The notes under the pieces are model-generated. The model made no database searches. It saw only the letters and a program-made list of their open reading frames with translations, and was not told the origin of the DNA. Positions 5,580-5,584 of a DNA stretch of 5,584 bases are shown piece after piece (position 1 is the first letter of the stretch; every line of letters begins with the position of its first letter). Location of the stretch: contig CAYYOO010000090.1 of NCBI GenBank assembly GCA_964473335.1, forward strand, positions 1-5,584, given 5' to 3'. A program made the position numbers and the translations under genes. Source of the DNA: CAYZTD01 sp964473335 (GTDB lineage Archaea; Thermoplasmatota; E2; DHVEG-1).

Positions 5580-5584
5580 AAAAC

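Overview
The window looks like a piece of an AT-rich archaeal chromosome. The evidence is an Lrp/AsnC regulator of a kind common in archaea, two adjacent proteins of the geranylgeranyl reductase family (flavoproteins that typically saturate archaeal isoprenoid lipid chains), TATA-like boxes such as TTTAAATA just ahead of genes, and Shine-Dalgarno sequences (GAGGTGA, GAGGAG) suited to an archaeal 16S tail. The tandem-type Lrp protein hints at a DPANN-like or related lineage, but the sequence does not settle the lineage. No rRNA, tRNA, CRISPR array, transposon or integration site was found.

Layout. Positions 1-542 (minus strand) hold most of an Lrp/AsnC regulator that runs off the left edge. 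Its start codon abuts an interrupted inverted repeat (543-592), a candidate operator. From this divergent intergenic region a rightward series begins: a 65-residue Cys-containing small protein (649-846), a 201-residue multi-pass membrane protein (848-1453), and two geranylgeranyl-reductase-like flavoproteins (1482-2714 and 2714-3916). The last two share one base across stop and start, so their translation is probably coupled. The right part is on the minus strand and convergent, with two bases separating the stop codons: a roadblock/LC7-like protein (5196-5567) lies upstream of a FIST-domain protein (3919-5163).

How the genes may work together. The rightward group suggests membrane lipid or isoprenoid reduction: two flavoproteins preceded by an uncharacterised integral membrane protein. 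The first flavoprotein keeps the FAD-binding and CGEA Cys motifs but has a changed NPxxGxG loop. The second keeps the NPxxGxG loop but has lost the Rossmann glycine pattern, the CGEA Cys and the GDxx aspartate. This complementary pattern is the most unusual feature and suggests a two-subunit enzyme or a paralog with a new role. The leftward group (roadblock plus FIST) looks like a small sensory module, with a regulatory scaffold protein and a putative small-ligand sensor but no visible output protein inside the window. A functional link between the two groups is not shown by the sequence.
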